The translations under genes were made by a program, and so were the position numbers. 64,000 nucleotides of DNA from Bufo bufo (taxonomy: Eukaryota; Chordata; Amphibia; Anura; Bufonidae): the NCBI RefSeq assembly GCF_905171765.1, contig NC_053397.1, positions 114,407,295-114,471,294 of the forward strand, given 5' to 3'. Positions 1 to 11,341 of this stretch are shown one piece after another (within the stretch, counting starts at the first letter, position 1; each line of letters begins with the position of its first letter). The notes beneath the pieces are model-generated. The model was given only the letters and a program-made list of their open reading frames with translations, was not told the DNA's origin and did not search any database.

Positions 1-3000
1 CACGTCCTAGTGAACCAACTACCTCAGGTCCCAGTACCCGCCAGAATTTACAGCGATATTTGGTGGGGCCCAATGGCGTTCTAAGGATGGTAAGGCCTGA
101 GCAGGTACAGGCATTAGTTAATTGGGTGGCCGACAGTGGATCCAGCACGTTCACATTATCTCCCACCCAGTCTTCTGCAGAAAGCGCACAGATGGCGCCT
201 GAAAACCAAGCCCATCAGTCTGTCACATCACCCCCATGCATATCAGGGAAACTGTCTGAGCCTCAAGTTATGCAGCAGTCTCTTATGCTGTTTGAAGACT
301 CTGCTGGCAGGGTTTCCCAAGGGCATCCACCTAGCCCTTCCCCAGCGGTGGAAGACATAGAATGCACTGACGCACAACCACTTATGTTTCCTGATGATGA
401 GGACATGGGAATACCACCTCAGCACGTCTCTGATGATGATGAAACACAGGTTCCAACTGCTGCGTCTTTCTGCAGTGTGCAGACTGAACAGGAGGTCAGG
501 GAGGAAGACTGGGTGGAAGACGATGCAGGGGACGATGAGGTCCTAGACCCCACATGGAATGAAGGTCGTGCCACTGTCTTTCAGAGTTCGGAGGAAGAGG
601 CAGTGGTGAGACCGAGCCAACAGCGTAGCAAGAGAGGGAGAAGTGGGCAAAAGCAGAACACCCGCCGCCAAGAGAGTCTGTCTGCTACTGGCCACCGCCA
701 TCTGGGACCGAGCACCCCAAAGGCAGCTTCAAGGAGTTCCCTGGCGTGGCAGTTCTTCAAACAATGTGCTGACGACAAGACCCGAGTGGTTTGCACACTG
801 TGCCATCAGAGCCTGAAGCGAGGCATTAACGTTCTGAACCTTAGCACAACCTTCATGACCAGGCACCTGCATGCGAGACACGGGCTGCAGTGGAGTAAAC
901 ACCTTAAAAACAAGGAACTCACTCAGGCTCCCCCTGCTACCTCTTCTGCTGCTGCCGTCTCGGCCTCTTCCTCCGCCTGTCACGGCTGAGGATGGGGGAA
1001 ACCCTCAGCAGTGTGCCGAAGGATGATGGTCGCTGCTTGACCAGGACAAACAGGATTAGGGAGCAGCTCACCTCCTACAGCGTCCCTAACCTGACCCTAA
1101 CTCCTACCTGCATGGCCGACCTTGAAGGTAGGAGGACCCATGCGCAGGAACTTTGGAGCCCTAACTTACCCTCCGACCGGTCCCTGGGCTAGGAGTCAGA
1201 GTAAGACATCCTGTTCCTTCTGGATACGGAGGAACAGGAGTCTCACTGGCCAAGCTGCAAGCAAGGGGAAACAAATGCAACCTATGGCAATGGCAGGTAC
1301 TTGCCACAAACATAGCAGAGACCTACCACAGACAACCAAGCCTGGAACCCATGTGGATGTACTGCCCACAGACAGCAGGACTCAGCACACAAACACACAA
1401 CACACGGGAACCCAGGACCACAGGTGCAATAAAGAAACATAAAAGCAAACACATCTTCCAGACACCAAAGGACATATATTTAGCTTATGACCAGAAGGTT
1501 GGCCCCCACTGGCAGTTGGTAAGTAACCAGGAGGATGTCTACAGCCAGCATGGCTGAAACACCCTCTCTGGCTACTGCCTACAACTGAGGCTTCATAGGG
1601 CCAAGAGGCCACAGCCAACAATCAGACACACCCCGTGACTCACACACACTGAAAGGGAGTTAACCCTTCCAAAACCACAGAAGGGAAAACATAACATAAA
1701 GGGGAAGTGTCCAAACAACAAACACACTGTGGCTGTTGCCGCAGGCAACGACATGGGTGGCAAGCGTGTCCTGGGAGTCAGCCCGAAGGCCGGGACACTG
1801 CCACCACATGTACATCATACCACCAAACATTGCCACGGACAGCCACAGTGCAGGGAAAATGTCAGTGCACACCAAACATAAACAAAGTTCACACAGACAT
1901 ACAAAAGTGCTTACAAACGCGCACACAACTCCGAGGGAACCGCACACATAGCTGTTGTCCGCGGTAACCGCACCTGAAGCTAACAACCTTATGCCTCAAG
2001 CTGCGGTTGACACTACAACCCAAAACCGCGGGCAACAGTATGCGGCTCCCAAGGAGTCACGGACAAAACCGTGGCTGTGACACTCCCACCCCTCAAAGCC
2101 CCCTCCAACAAAAAAAAAACACGTGAGGGACTCACACAAGGGGATGGGAGAAGGGGACGTCCACTCTCAGACACGGTTCCCAAAAAGTCGCTGTCAGCTG
2201 CATCCTCTCCCAGCACACAACTCAGCCAGTCCGACGAGGCCTGCAGCCCGCACCAGCGACACAGGGGGGAGAACCACAGAGAGATGAACGAGGGGACTTT
2301 CCACACACGTCCCCACTCCAGTCGCTGCCAGCAGACACTCCTAACCAGCACGCAGCCGGACCACTTACGGAGTGCTGCCAGCAAACGACCAGAGATGAGA
2401 ACATAGAGAGGGACGAGGGATCCCCAACACGGACACGGAAGGTAAGGTGGCGGGGAAAAGCCACCAACCGTGCCGTTAACGGAGATCCCCCCGGAACGCT
2501 CTCCCTCCGGAGAACGCGCATGCAGGCCACAAGAGGATGGCACTGCATGCTGCACCCTCTTTCGAAGGTGTGACACTCGCACACCAAACAAACACCACGG
2601 TGAGGGGATAAAAATATCAGGGGACGCCAAACGAACACGGGGAGGAAGTGGCGGGGAAAAAGCCACTCACCGCGCCGTCAGCGGCGAAACCCCCATAACG
2701 CTCTCCCTCCGAAGAGCGCGCATGCACCCCATAAGCATATGGCGATGCATGCTTTACCCTCTTTCGAGGGAGTCAGCCCGAAGGCCGTGACACTGCCACC
2801 ACATGTACATCATACCACCAAACGTTGCCACGGACAGCCACAGTGCAGGGAAAATGTCAGTGCACACCAAACATAAACAAAGTGCACACAGACATACAAA
2901 AGGGCTTACAAACGCGCACACAACTCCGAGGGAACCGCACACATAGCTGTTGTCCGCGGCAACCGCACCTGAAGCTAACAACCTTATGCCTCAAGCTGCG

Positions 3001-5384
3001 GTTGACACTACAACCCAAAACTCCGGGCAACAGTATGCGGCTCCCAAGGAGTCACGGCCAAAACCGTGGCCGTGACACCGCCTCTGGAGGAACGTTGGCA
3101 CCTGCCGCCCAGCAAACAGAGGATGTACCACCAACACCACCACCTCCGTCACCAAGCATCTCAACCATGTCACACGGCAGCGTTCAGCTCTCCATCTCAC
3201 AAACATTTGAGAGAAAGCGTAAATTCCCACCTAGCCACCCTCGATCCCTGGCCCTGAATGCCAGCATTTCTAAACTACTGGCCTATGAAATGCTGTCATT
3301 TAGGCTGGTGGACACAGACCGCTTCAAAGAGCTCATGTCGCTTGCTGTCCCACAGTATGTTGTTCCCAGCCGCCACTACTTCTCCAAGAGAGCCGTGCCT
3401 TCCCTGCACAACCAAGTATCCGATAAAATCAAGTGTGCACTGCGCAACGCCATCTGTGGCAAGGTCCACCTAACCACAGATACGTGGACCAGTAAGCACG
3501 GCCAGGGACGCTATATCTCCCTAACTGCACACTGGGTAAATGTAGTGGCGGCTGGGCCCCAGGCGGAGAGCTGTTTGGCGCACGTCCTTCCGCCGCCAAG
3601 GATCGCAGGTCAACATTCTTTGCCTCCTGTTGCCTCCTCCTCCTACTCAGCTTCCTCCTCCTCTTCTTCCACCTGCTCATCCAGTCAGCCACACACCTTC
3701 ACCACCAACTTCAGCACAGCCCGGGGTAAACGTCAGCAGGCCATTCTGAAACTCATATGTTTGGGGGACAGGCCCCATACCGCACAGGAGTTGTGGCGGG
3801 GTATAGAACAACAGACCGACGAGTGGTTGCTGCCGGTGAGCCTCAAGCCCGGCCTGGTGGTGTGTGATAATGGGCGAAATCTCGTTTCAGCTCTGGGACT
3901 AGCCGGTTTGATGCACATCCTTTGCCTGGCGCATGTGCTGAATTTGGTGGTGCAGAAGTTCATTCACAACTACCCCGACATGTCAGAGCTGCTGCATAAA
4001 GTGCGGGCCGTCTGTGCGCGCTTCCGGCGTTCACATCCTGCCGCTGCTCGCCTGTCTGCGCTACAGCCTTCGGCCTTCCCGCTCACCGCCTCATATGCGA
4101 CGTGCCCACCAGGTGGAACTCCACCTTGCACATGCTGGACAGACTGTGCGAGCAGCAGCAGGCCATAGTGGAGTTTCAGCTGCAGCACACACGGGTCAGT
4201 CTCACTGCGGAACAGCACCACTTCACCACCAATGACTGGGCCTCCATGCGAGACCTGTGTGCCCTGTTGCGCTGTTTCGAGTACTCCACCAACATGGCCA
4301 GTGGCGAGGACGCCGTTATCAGCATTACAATACCACTTCTATGTCTCCTTGAGAAAACACTTAGGGCGATGATGGAAGAGGAGGTGGCCCAGGAGGAGGA
4401 GGAGGAAGAGGGGTCATTTTTAGCACTTTCAGGCCAGTCTCTTCGAAGTGACTCAGAGGGAGTTTTTTTGCAACAGCAGAGGCCAGGTACAAATGTGGCC
4501 AGACAGGGCCCACTACTGGAGGACGAGGAGAACGAGGATGAGGAGGAGGTGGAGGAGGAGGAGGATGAAGCATGTTCACAGCGGGGTGGCACCCAACTCA
4601 GCTCGGGACCATCACTGGTGCGTGGCTGGGGGGAAACGCAGGACAATGACGATGCGCCTCCCACAGTGGACAGCTTGTCCTTACCTCTGGGCAGCCTGGC
4701 ACACATGAGCAGTGCCTGCGCAACGACAGCAGAGTTGCCCACATTTTAACGTGTGCAGACTACTGGGTTGCCACCCTGCTGGATCCCCGGTACAAAGACA
4801 ATGTGCCCACCTTACTTCCTGCACTAGAGCGCGATAGGAAGATGCGCGAGTACAAGCGCACATTGGTAGATGCGCTACTGAGAGCATTCCCAAATGTCAC
4901 AGGGGAACAAGTGGAAGCCCAAGGCGAAGGCAGAGGAGGAGCAAGAGGTCGCCAACGCAGCTGTGTCACGGCCAGCTCCTCTGAGGGCAGGCTTAGCATG
5001 GCAGAGATGTGGAAAAGTTTTGTCACCACGCCACAGCTAACTGCACCACCACCTGATACGGAACGTGTTAGCAGGAGGCAACATTTCACTAACATGGTGG
5101 AACAGTACGTGTGCACACCCCTCCACGTACTGACTGATGGTTCGGCCCCATTCAACTTCTGGGTCTCCAAATTGTCCACGTGGCCAGAGCTAGCCTTTTA
5201 TGCCTTGGAGGTGCTGGCCTGCCCGACGGCCAGCGTTTTGTCTGAACGTGTATTCAGCACGGCAGGGGGCGTCATTACAGACAAACGCAGCCGCCTGTCT
5301 ACAGCCAATGTGGACAAGCTGACGTTCATAAAAATGAACCAAGCATGGATCCCACAGGACCTGTCCATCCCTTGTGCAGATTAG
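1..5384 (+). pseudogene. hAT-A1 transposase, interrupted and frameshifted
   Basis: This is a ZBED-like hAT transposase that would have cut and pasted the element. Reading starts upstream of the window; by comparison with A2 the start codon is roughly 115 bases before base 1. An acidic N-terminal part is followed by a BED zinc finger at about 735-900 (CTLC, then RHLHARH). The coding sequence is then split by the LTR-type insertion at 978-3077. After it come the catalytic-core motifs TTDTWTS (about 3475), VVCDNGRN (about 3860) and CLAHVLNLV, and a C-terminal hAT dimerisation region at about 5150-5335 (FWVSKLSTWPELAFYALE, SERVFSTAG). Compared with A2 and A3 there is a 4-bp deletion near 4066 and a 13-bp deletion near 4711, each shifting the frame, so the gene is dead. 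The stop is TAG at 5382. Confidence 0.85.
978..3077. mobile_element. Non-coding LTR-type insertion with 5-bp TSD ccgcc
   Basis: A 2,100-bp block begins TGTCACGG and ends CCGTGACA. It is flanked by ccgcc on both sides (973-977 and 3078-3082), which is the TG...CA and 5-bp duplication pattern of an LTR retroelement. Removing it joins the hAT-A1 transposase sequence (cctcttcctccgcc to tctggagg). No retroviral or gypsy protein is visible in any frame. Inside, about 310 bases (1770-2081) recur almost unchanged at 2765-3077, and a GC-rich roughly 130-bp segment at 2445-2575 recurs at 2640-2768. It may be a very long solo LTR or a non-autonomous LTR element. The orientation cannot be fixed because both ends begin TGTCACGG. 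Confidence 0.75.
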
Positions 5385-6346
5385 ACATTTATAACTACCT
5401 CCCCTTAACCATATATTATTGTACTCCAGGGCACTTCCTCATTCAATCCTTTTTTTATTTTCATTTTACCATAATATTGCGGGGCAACCCAAAGTTGAAT
5501 GAACCTCTCCTCTGTCTGGGTGCCGGGGCCTAAAAATATCTGACAGTGGCCTGTTCCAGTGTTGGGTGACATGAAGCCTGATTCTCTGCTATGACATGAA
5601 GCCTGAATCTCTGCTATGGGACCTCTCTCCTCTGTCTGGGTGCCGGGGCCTAAAAATATCTGACAGTGGCCTGTTCCAGTGTTGGGTGACATGAAGCATG
5701 ATTCTCTGCTATGACATGAAGCCTGATTCTCTGCTATGGGACCTCTCTCCTCGGTCTGGGTGCCGGGGCCTAAATATCTGACAATGGCCTGTTCCAGTGG
5801 TGGGTGACGTGAAGCCTGATTCTCTGCTATGACATGAAGCCTGATTCTCTGCTATGACATGAAGCCTGATTCTCTGCTATGGGACCTCTCTCCTCTGTCT
5901 GGGTGCCAGGGCCTAAATATCTGACAATGGCCTGTTCCAGTGGTGGGTGACGTGAAGCCTGATTCTCTGCTATGACATGAAGCCTGATTCTCTGCTATGA
6001 CTTGAAGCCTGATTCTCTGCTATGACATGAAGCCTGATTCTCTGCTATGCGACCTCTCTCCTCTGTCTGGGTGCTGGGGCCTAAATATCTGACAATGGCC
6101 TGTTCCAGTGGTGCGTGACATGAAGCCTGATTCTCTGCTATGACATGAAGCCTGATTCTCTGCTATGGGACCTCTCTCCTCTGTCTGGGTGCCAGGGCCT
6201 AAATATCTGACAATGGCCTGTTCCAGTGGTGGGTGACGTGAAGCCTGATTCTCTGCTATGACATGAAGCCTGATTCTCTGCTATGACTTGAAGCCTGATT
6301 CTCTGCTATGACATGAAGCCTGATTCTCTGCTATGGGACCTCTCCC

Positions 6347-6768
6347 CTAACCCCTGAAGACGCCGTGTTACGGCGAAACATGTCGGGGGGCAGCGTGAAG
6401 CTCTAAGTTTTATGACAGCTAATCACTGAGACCTAGTATTATTAGGGAAATGAATTGCACAGTGCATATTGAATACACAGGCAGCGCGCGACCTGGTGGC
6501 ATAAGTGTGCATTAACCCTCATTACCTAGTCAGATGACAGTCCTGACAAGGTGGTCTACCAGACATATAAAGGCCAGTGATCACTGAAATTTTTAATCTA
6601 AAATTGCTATTCACACCAGTAATATTAATTAATATGAAATAAAAGTTAAGTCTTAGTTAAGTAGGTAGGTGCAGGAAAATTGGTGGTATTCAGTCCAAAT
6701 GGACATTAGTAGTAGTGTATGTTGATTAACACACCATATCCCTGCTCTTAAAGGGGAAGTACAGAAAT
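6347..6768 (+). mobile_element. Short insertion in the minisatellite carrying a hammerhead-like head
   Basis: About 420 bases interrupt the minisatellite; repeat text resumes at gggcctaaatatctgac near 6769. It starts with a small hairpin (see the ncRNA entry at 6351-6390) and contains an aataaaa signal near 6637. It has no open reading frame. The design resembles the amphibian retroelement fragments that carry cctgaagacgcc...ggcgaaac, and a related head is present at 56771. Assignment to Penelope-like elements is an inference. Confidence 0.5.
6351..6390 (+). ncRNA. Hammerhead-ribozyme-like motif
   Basis: The order of parts matches a type I hammerhead. A ccc stem-I strand precedes CTGAAGA (6354-6360). 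A perfect 5-bp stem II follows (gccgt 6362-6366 with acggc 6370-6374), then GAAA (6375-6378). Next is a tiny stem III (AC/GT around AT) and GTC ending at 6384, followed by gggggg that can pair with the 5' ccc. One extra base (c6361) separates the core from stem II, which departs from the canonical fold, so activity is uncertain. Confidence 0.35.
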
Positions 6769-7629
6769 TGGGGCCTAAATATCTGACAATGGCCTGTTCC
6801 AGTGGTGCGTGACATGAAGCCTGATTCTCTGCTATGACATGAAGCCTGATTCTCTGCTATGACATGAAGCCTGATTCTCTGCTATGGGGCCTCTCTCCTC
6901 TGTCTGGGTGCCAGGGCCTAAATATCTGACAATGGCCTGTTCCAGTGGTGGGTGACGTGAAGCCTGATTCTCTGCTATGACATGAAGCCTGATTCTCTGC
7001 TATGACATGAAGCCTGAATCTCTGCTATGGGACCTCTCTCCTCTGTCTGTGTGCCGGGGCCTAAAAATATCTGACAGTGGCCTGTTCCAGTGGTGGGTGA
7101 TGTGAAGCCTGATTCTCTGCTATGCCATGAAGCCTGATTCTCTGCAATGGGACCTCTCTCCTCTGTCTGGGTGCCGGGGCCTAAATATCTGACAATGGCC
7201 TGTTCCAGTGGTGGGTGACGTGAAGCCTGATTCTCTGCTACGACATGAAGCCTGATTCTCTGCTATGACTTGAAGCCTGATTCTCTGCTATGACTTGAAG
7301 CCTGATTCTCTGCTATGACTTGAAGCCTGATTCTCTGCTATGACATGAAGCCTGATTCTCTGCTATGGGACCTCTCTCCTCTGTCTGGGTGCCGGGGCCT
7401 AAATATCTGATAATGGCCTGTTCTAGTGGTGTGTGACGTGAAGCCTGATTCTCTGCTATGACATGAAGCCTGATTCTCTGCCATGAGACCTCTCTCCAAT
7501 TGATATTGGTTAATTTTAATTTATTTTATTTTTATTTTTATTCATTTCCCACATTTGTTTGCAGGGGATTTACCTACATTTTGCTGCCTTTTGCAGCCCT
7601 CTAGCCCTTTCCTGGGCTATTTTACAGCC

Positions 7630-7777
7630 TTTTTAGTGCCGAAAAGTTCGGGTCCCCATTGACTTCAATGGGGTTCGGGGCGAAGTTCGGGTCGAGTTCG
7701 GATCCCGAACCCGAACATTTCCGGGAAGTTCGGCCCAACTTCTCGAACCCGAACATCCAGGTGTTCGCTCAACTCTA
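7630..7777 (+). repeat. hAT-A1 right subterminal region, TTCGGG cluster and terminal repeat
   Basis: The last 150 bases hold several copies of TTCGGG/CCCGAA, many as gttcgggttcg or cccgaacccgaac, plus the palindrome ccccattgacttcaatgggg at 7654-7673. The same arrangement is found at both ends of A2 and A3. Clusters like this next to the terminal repeat are typical candidate transposase-binding sites in hAT elements; that role is inferred here. Confidence 0.7.
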
Positions 7778-7921
7778 CTGATAATGAGCAGAACCTGAGG
7801 AGAGGTGAGATCCTGCCAAACAGCAACATACTAAGAGGAAAATAGAAAGACCTGTCAGATAGTTTCACGTGCAGCAAGTCTATCTGATCTTCTCACCTCT
7901 GTCATGGGAGGGACCATAGCA
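7778..7921 (-). repeat. 3' LTR fragment of the old gypsy
   Basis: The stretch from ctgataatgagcag to accatagca matches the inner end of the 5' LTR at 30112-30242. It is followed on the plus strand by a poly-C run, the complement of a G-rich polypurine tract; the intact relative has its polypurine tract at the same place. hAT-A1 interrupts the LTR at 7777. Confidence 0.75.
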
Positions 7922-8072
7922 GTACCCCCCCCCCCCCCTTCTACGGGTGACCTCCGGACACCAAGGACTGACCTTATCAGGATGCGCCCTGTGAAAGGCC
8001 TTCACAGGGCGACTGCCATTCACGTTGGTTGCAGGAACCCACATTCTTTCCTCTGGACCGTAACCCTTCCAG
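7922..8072 (-). pseudogene. Old gypsy pol C-terminus (chromodomain second half)
   Basis: On the minus strand this reads YGPEERMWVPATN followed by RPVKAFHRAHPDK, which aligns with the chromodomain tail of the intact gypsy pol at about 49792-49880. The upstream half of the domain (QYLVHW) is 5 kb away at 13251, on the other side of hAT-C. The last 8 bases (ccttccag) are the duplicated target site. Confidence 0.8.
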
Positions 8073-8317
8073 CAAGGCCAGACTGGCCTACCGGGAAAAT
8101 TCCCGTTAGGCCGGTAGCCCTGACTGCCGCACGGCCAGCCTCAGGCGACAGCAAGCCCACTGCACACAATTTCAATTACAATAAGTAGGGTGCCACGGGG
8201 GAGGGGGCCGTCCGCCCCAAGTGTCAGGCTGTCAGCTACAGGGGGGTGCTGCCATGCCTGCCTGCGTGCCGGTAAGGAATAGTATTCTGACAGAACACCG
8301 GTTTTCTGTCAGAAAAC

Positions 8318-8880
8318 CTTAAATCGTCAGATTCCCTTACCCCACGTTACTTCCCGGGGTGTGCCGAGGGTATGCGCCTCCTCGCAAGCGCACCTTAAAT
8401 CGTCAGATTCCCTTACCCCACATGACTGCCGGGGGTGTGCGCCTCTGTGAAAGCGCAGTACCAGGGCATGAGTAAGGTAAAATTACAGTGCACTTTCCAG
8501 GGTAACTAGATATGACGGTCTTTTGTCTTGTTAAATCTCCTTACCCTCCCACTGCGCACGCGCGGTTTGAAGCCAGCCAGCAATGAATCTGAAGCATGCT
8601 GAGTAGTGAGGGTAAGGAGATTTTACAATCCGCGTGAGATTTAACAAGACAAAAGACCGTCAGATTTCCTTACCTCTGAGAGCGCACTCGTGGTTGGGTG
8701 CACGCGCAGTGTCCGTGCGCGGGTCCATGAGTCAACGCTCACTGTAATTTTAACTTACCCATGCACTGGTACTGCGCTTGCATGGAGGCGCCGTGCCGTG
8801 GTACTGTGCTTGCGGTGAGGCGCACACCCCCGGAACACCCCCGGAAGTCACGTGGGATAAGGGAATCTGACGATTTAAAG
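8318..8880. repeat. Nested foldback (inverted repeat) structure
   Basis: The arm ttaaatcgtcagattccc at the left is mirrored by gggaatctgacgatttaa at the right. An inner pair, gacggtcttttgtcttg, is mirrored by caagacaaaagaccgtc. The arms are GC-rich, with repeated acccccgg and gcgcacgc segments, and about 20 bases of the left arm occur twice (about 8320 and 8399). There is no coding potential. It is probably a foldback DNA element or two nested MITEs. Confidence 0.7.
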
Positions 8881-9337
8881 GGGTTGACCACCATATGATC
8901 AAATGTTCGCGAACCGCAAGTTCGCGGGGGGTTCCATTAATTTTAATGGCAGACGAACTTGAAAAACCTTCAGCTCATATTTGCAGCCAAGAAATAATTA
9001 CTAGAAGTGCACAAATAGTCCCACAACATGGACAGTGACATACCAGATGTATTATTCAAATTTGCGATCTCTATTCATTATTTTTATTCAATGCGAAATA
9101 TCGTCAATATAATTTTCACGTACGGGCATGCGCAAATGCACTATAAAGTACCCAAATGCTCTATAAAGAAAGTATATTGGTATATAACACCCCGCTTCAA
9201 TCTGTTTTTTTTGGGGGGCGACAGGTATATCACACCAGTAGAAATTATTTGTTCCAATAACGCTTGTCCCTCTATATACCTGCAGTATCGCAGCAGAACC
9301 GCACACAACTGCCGCACAATACAAATGCACTATAATA
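8881..9337. other. Non-coding hAT-C interior
   Basis: This AT-rich sequence has no convincing reading frame. It begins with an interrupted palindrome around gttcgcgaaccgcaagttcgcgg and a ccattaattttaatgg palindrome (8933-8948). Its last part (ataaagaaagtatattgg, then a repeated aatgcactataa) resembles sequence just right of the Tc1-like element at 10940, so that element landed in an older repeat. Confidence 0.5.
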
Positions 9338-9339
9338 TA

Positions 9340-10931
9340 CACTGCTCAAAAAAATAAAGGGAACACTTAAACAACACAATGTAACTCCAAGTCAATCACA
9401 CTTCTGTGAAATCAAACTGTCCACTTAGGAAGCAACACTGAGTGACAATCAATTTCACATGCTGTTGTGCAAATGGGATAGACAACAGGTGGAAATTTTA
9501 GGCAATTAGCAAGACACCCCCAATAAAGGAGTGGTTCTGCAGGTGGTGACCTGACCACTTCTCAGTTCCTATGCTTCCTGGCTGATGTTTTGGTCACTTT
9601 TGAATGCTGCCGGTGCTTTCACTCTAGTGGTAGCATGAGACGGAGTCTACAACCCACACAAGTGGCTCAGGTAGTGCAGCTTATCCAGGATGGCACATCA
9701 ATGCGAGCTGTGGCAAGAAGGTTTGCTGTGTCTGTCAGCGTAGTGTCCAGAGCATGGAGGCGCTACCAGGAGACAGGCCAGTACATCAGGAGACGTGGAG
9801 GAGGCCGTAGGAGGGCAACAACCCAGCAGCAGGACCGCTACCTCCTCCTTTGTGCAAGGAGGAACATGATGAGCACTGCCAGAGCCCTGCAAAATGACCT
9901 CCAGCAGGCCACATATGTGCATGTGTCTGCTCAAACGGTCAGAAACAGACTCCATGAGGGTGATATGAGGGCCCGACGTCCACAGGTGGGGGTTGTGCTT
10001 ACAGCCCAACACCGTGCAGGACGTTTGGCATTTGCCAGAAAACACCAAGATTGGCAAATTCGCCACTGGCGCCCTGTGCCCTTCACAGATGAAAGCAGGT
10101 TCACACTGAGCACATGTGACAGACGTGACAGAGTCTGGAGACATCGTGGAGAACGTTCTGCTGCCTGCAACATCCTCCAGCAACATCCTCCAGCATGACC
10201 GGTTTGGCATTGGGTCAGTAATGTTGTGAGGTGGCATTTCTTTGAAGGGCCGCACAGCCCTCCATGTGCTCGCCAGAGGACGCCTGACTGCCATTAGGTA
10301 CCGAGATGAGATCCTCAGACCCCTTGTGAGACCATATGCTGGTGCGGTTGGCCCTGGGTTCCTCCTAATGCAATACAATGCTAGACCTCATGTGGCTGGA
10401 GTGTGTCAGCAGTTCCTGCAAGACAAAGGTATTGATGCTATGGACTGGCCCGCCCGTTCCCCAGACCTGAATCCAATTGAGCACATCTGGGACATCACGT
10501 CTCGCTCTATCCACCAACGTCACGTTGCACCACAGACTGTCCAGGAGTTGGCAGATGCTTTAGTCCAGGTCTGGGAGGAGATCCCTCAGGAGACCGTCCG
10601 CAACCTCATCAGGAGCATGCACAGGCGTTGCAGGGAGGTCATACAGGCACGTGGAGGCCACACACACTACTGAGCCTCATTTTGACTTGTTTTAAGGACA
10701 TTACATCAAAGTTGGATCGGCCTGTAGTGTGTTTTTCCACTTTAATTTTGAGGGTGACTCCAAATCCAGACCTCCATGGGTTAAAAAATTTGATTTCCAT
10801 ATTTTTTTTGTGTGTGATTTTGTTGTCAGCACATTCAACTATGTAAAGAACAAAGTATTTCAGAACAATATTTAATTAATTCAGATCTAGGATGTGTTAT
10901 TTTTGTGTTCCCTTTATTTTTTTGAGCAGTG
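9340..10931 (+). mobile_element. Tc1-A1, Tc1/mariner-like element, full length
   Basis: The terminal inverted repeats cactgctcaaaaaaata and tatttttttgagcagtg are flanked by TA on both sides (9338-9339 and 10932-10933). The length is 1,592 bp. The element at 32015-51006 is another copy of the same family. Confidence 0.93.
9590..10673 (+). pseudogene. Tc1-A1 transposase, frameshifted
   Basis: This is a DDE transposase of the Tc1/mariner superfamily. The N-terminal half (about 9632-10198) has paired helix-turn-helix DNA-binding domains ([20 protein letters not shown]) with a GRRR hook region, then the first catalytic Asp in FTDESRF (about 10088). The frame is lost around 10198 beside a duplicated aacatcctccagc. 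It resumes in another frame at 10242 and runs to a stop after GGHTHY. The second catalytic Asp is replaced by Tyr (QYNARPH, tac at 10374), whereas the sister copy near 44100 keeps HDNARPH. The third acidic residue is present in PDLNPIEHIW. Both the frameshift and the lost Asp make it inactive. Confidence 0.9.
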
Positions 10932-11033
10932 TACTTTCTAACATAGAAAGTATATTATAACATTGTACAAGGAAGGCAATCCATTAGAATATACATAAAG
11001 ATAAAACGTAACCTTTAATAATGTTACTATGAG

Positions 11034-11341
11034 GGTCCATTCACACGTCCATAAGTGTTTTGCGGATCCGCAAAACACGGACACCGGCAATGTGCATTCC
11101 GCAAATTTGGGACCGGACATCACTGGAACTATAATAGAAAATGCCTAATCTTGTCTACAATTCCGGACAAGAATAGGACATGTTCTATTTTTTTGCGGAA
11201 ACGGAAGCACGGATGCGGAAGTGCGCATCCGCAAATGCGGATGTGGATCCGCAAATGCGGATGCGGACAGCACATTCCCATTGAAAATGAATGGGACTGC
11301 GGAACGGATGCAAACCCATTTTGCGTACGTGTGAATGGAAA
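11034..11341. mobile_element. MITE with ends ggtccattcacacg / cgtgtgaatgga
   Basis: A roughly 308-bp non-coding element has matching inverted ends and several internal palindromes (gttttgcggatccgcaaaac, and gcggatccgcaaatgcgg-type repeats). It contains cccattgaaaatgaatggg at 11277-11295. The TSD is unclear. It resembles the CG-rich MITEs at 21949 and 56329 in composition, not in its ends. Confidence 0.65.

Larger units (their letters stand above)
5530..7495 (+). repeat. Minisatellite: 25-bp units inside a higher-order repeat (hAT-A1 3' region)
   Basis: The 25-bp unit gacatgaagcctgattctct(gctat) is repeated in runs of one to five. The runs alternate with a longer conserved block of about 75 bp containing cctctgtctgggtgccggg, cctaaatatctgaca and ggcctgttccagtg, which gives a two-level repeat. 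The array follows the transposase stop and is broken at about 6347-6768 by an unrelated insertion. Copy A2 carries only a few of these units at 24945-25180, and A3 lacks them, so the array expanded in A1. Confidence 0.9.
1..7777 (+). mobile_element. hAT-A1, BED-type hAT DNA transposon (left end outside window)
   Basis: This is an autonomous-type hAT element whose left end lies before base 1. The right end is read from the terminal motif gttcgctcaactcta, which is the complement of the tagagttgagcgaac end seen in copies A2 and A3. The sequence just after it (ctgataatgagcag) continues the LTR of the old gypsy element, and the same LTR sequence is uninterrupted at 30112, so A1 lies inside that LTR. 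The element holds a broken transposase gene, a 2.1 kb LTR-type insertion, an expanded minisatellite in its 3' region and a subterminal block rich in TTCGGG. Confidence 0.85.

Noticed and set aside
2013..2666. Open frame of 217 codons on the minus strand
   Set aside because: It lies in the non-coding LTR-type insertion, has no recognisable domain, and overlaps other random frames in GC-rich repeats.
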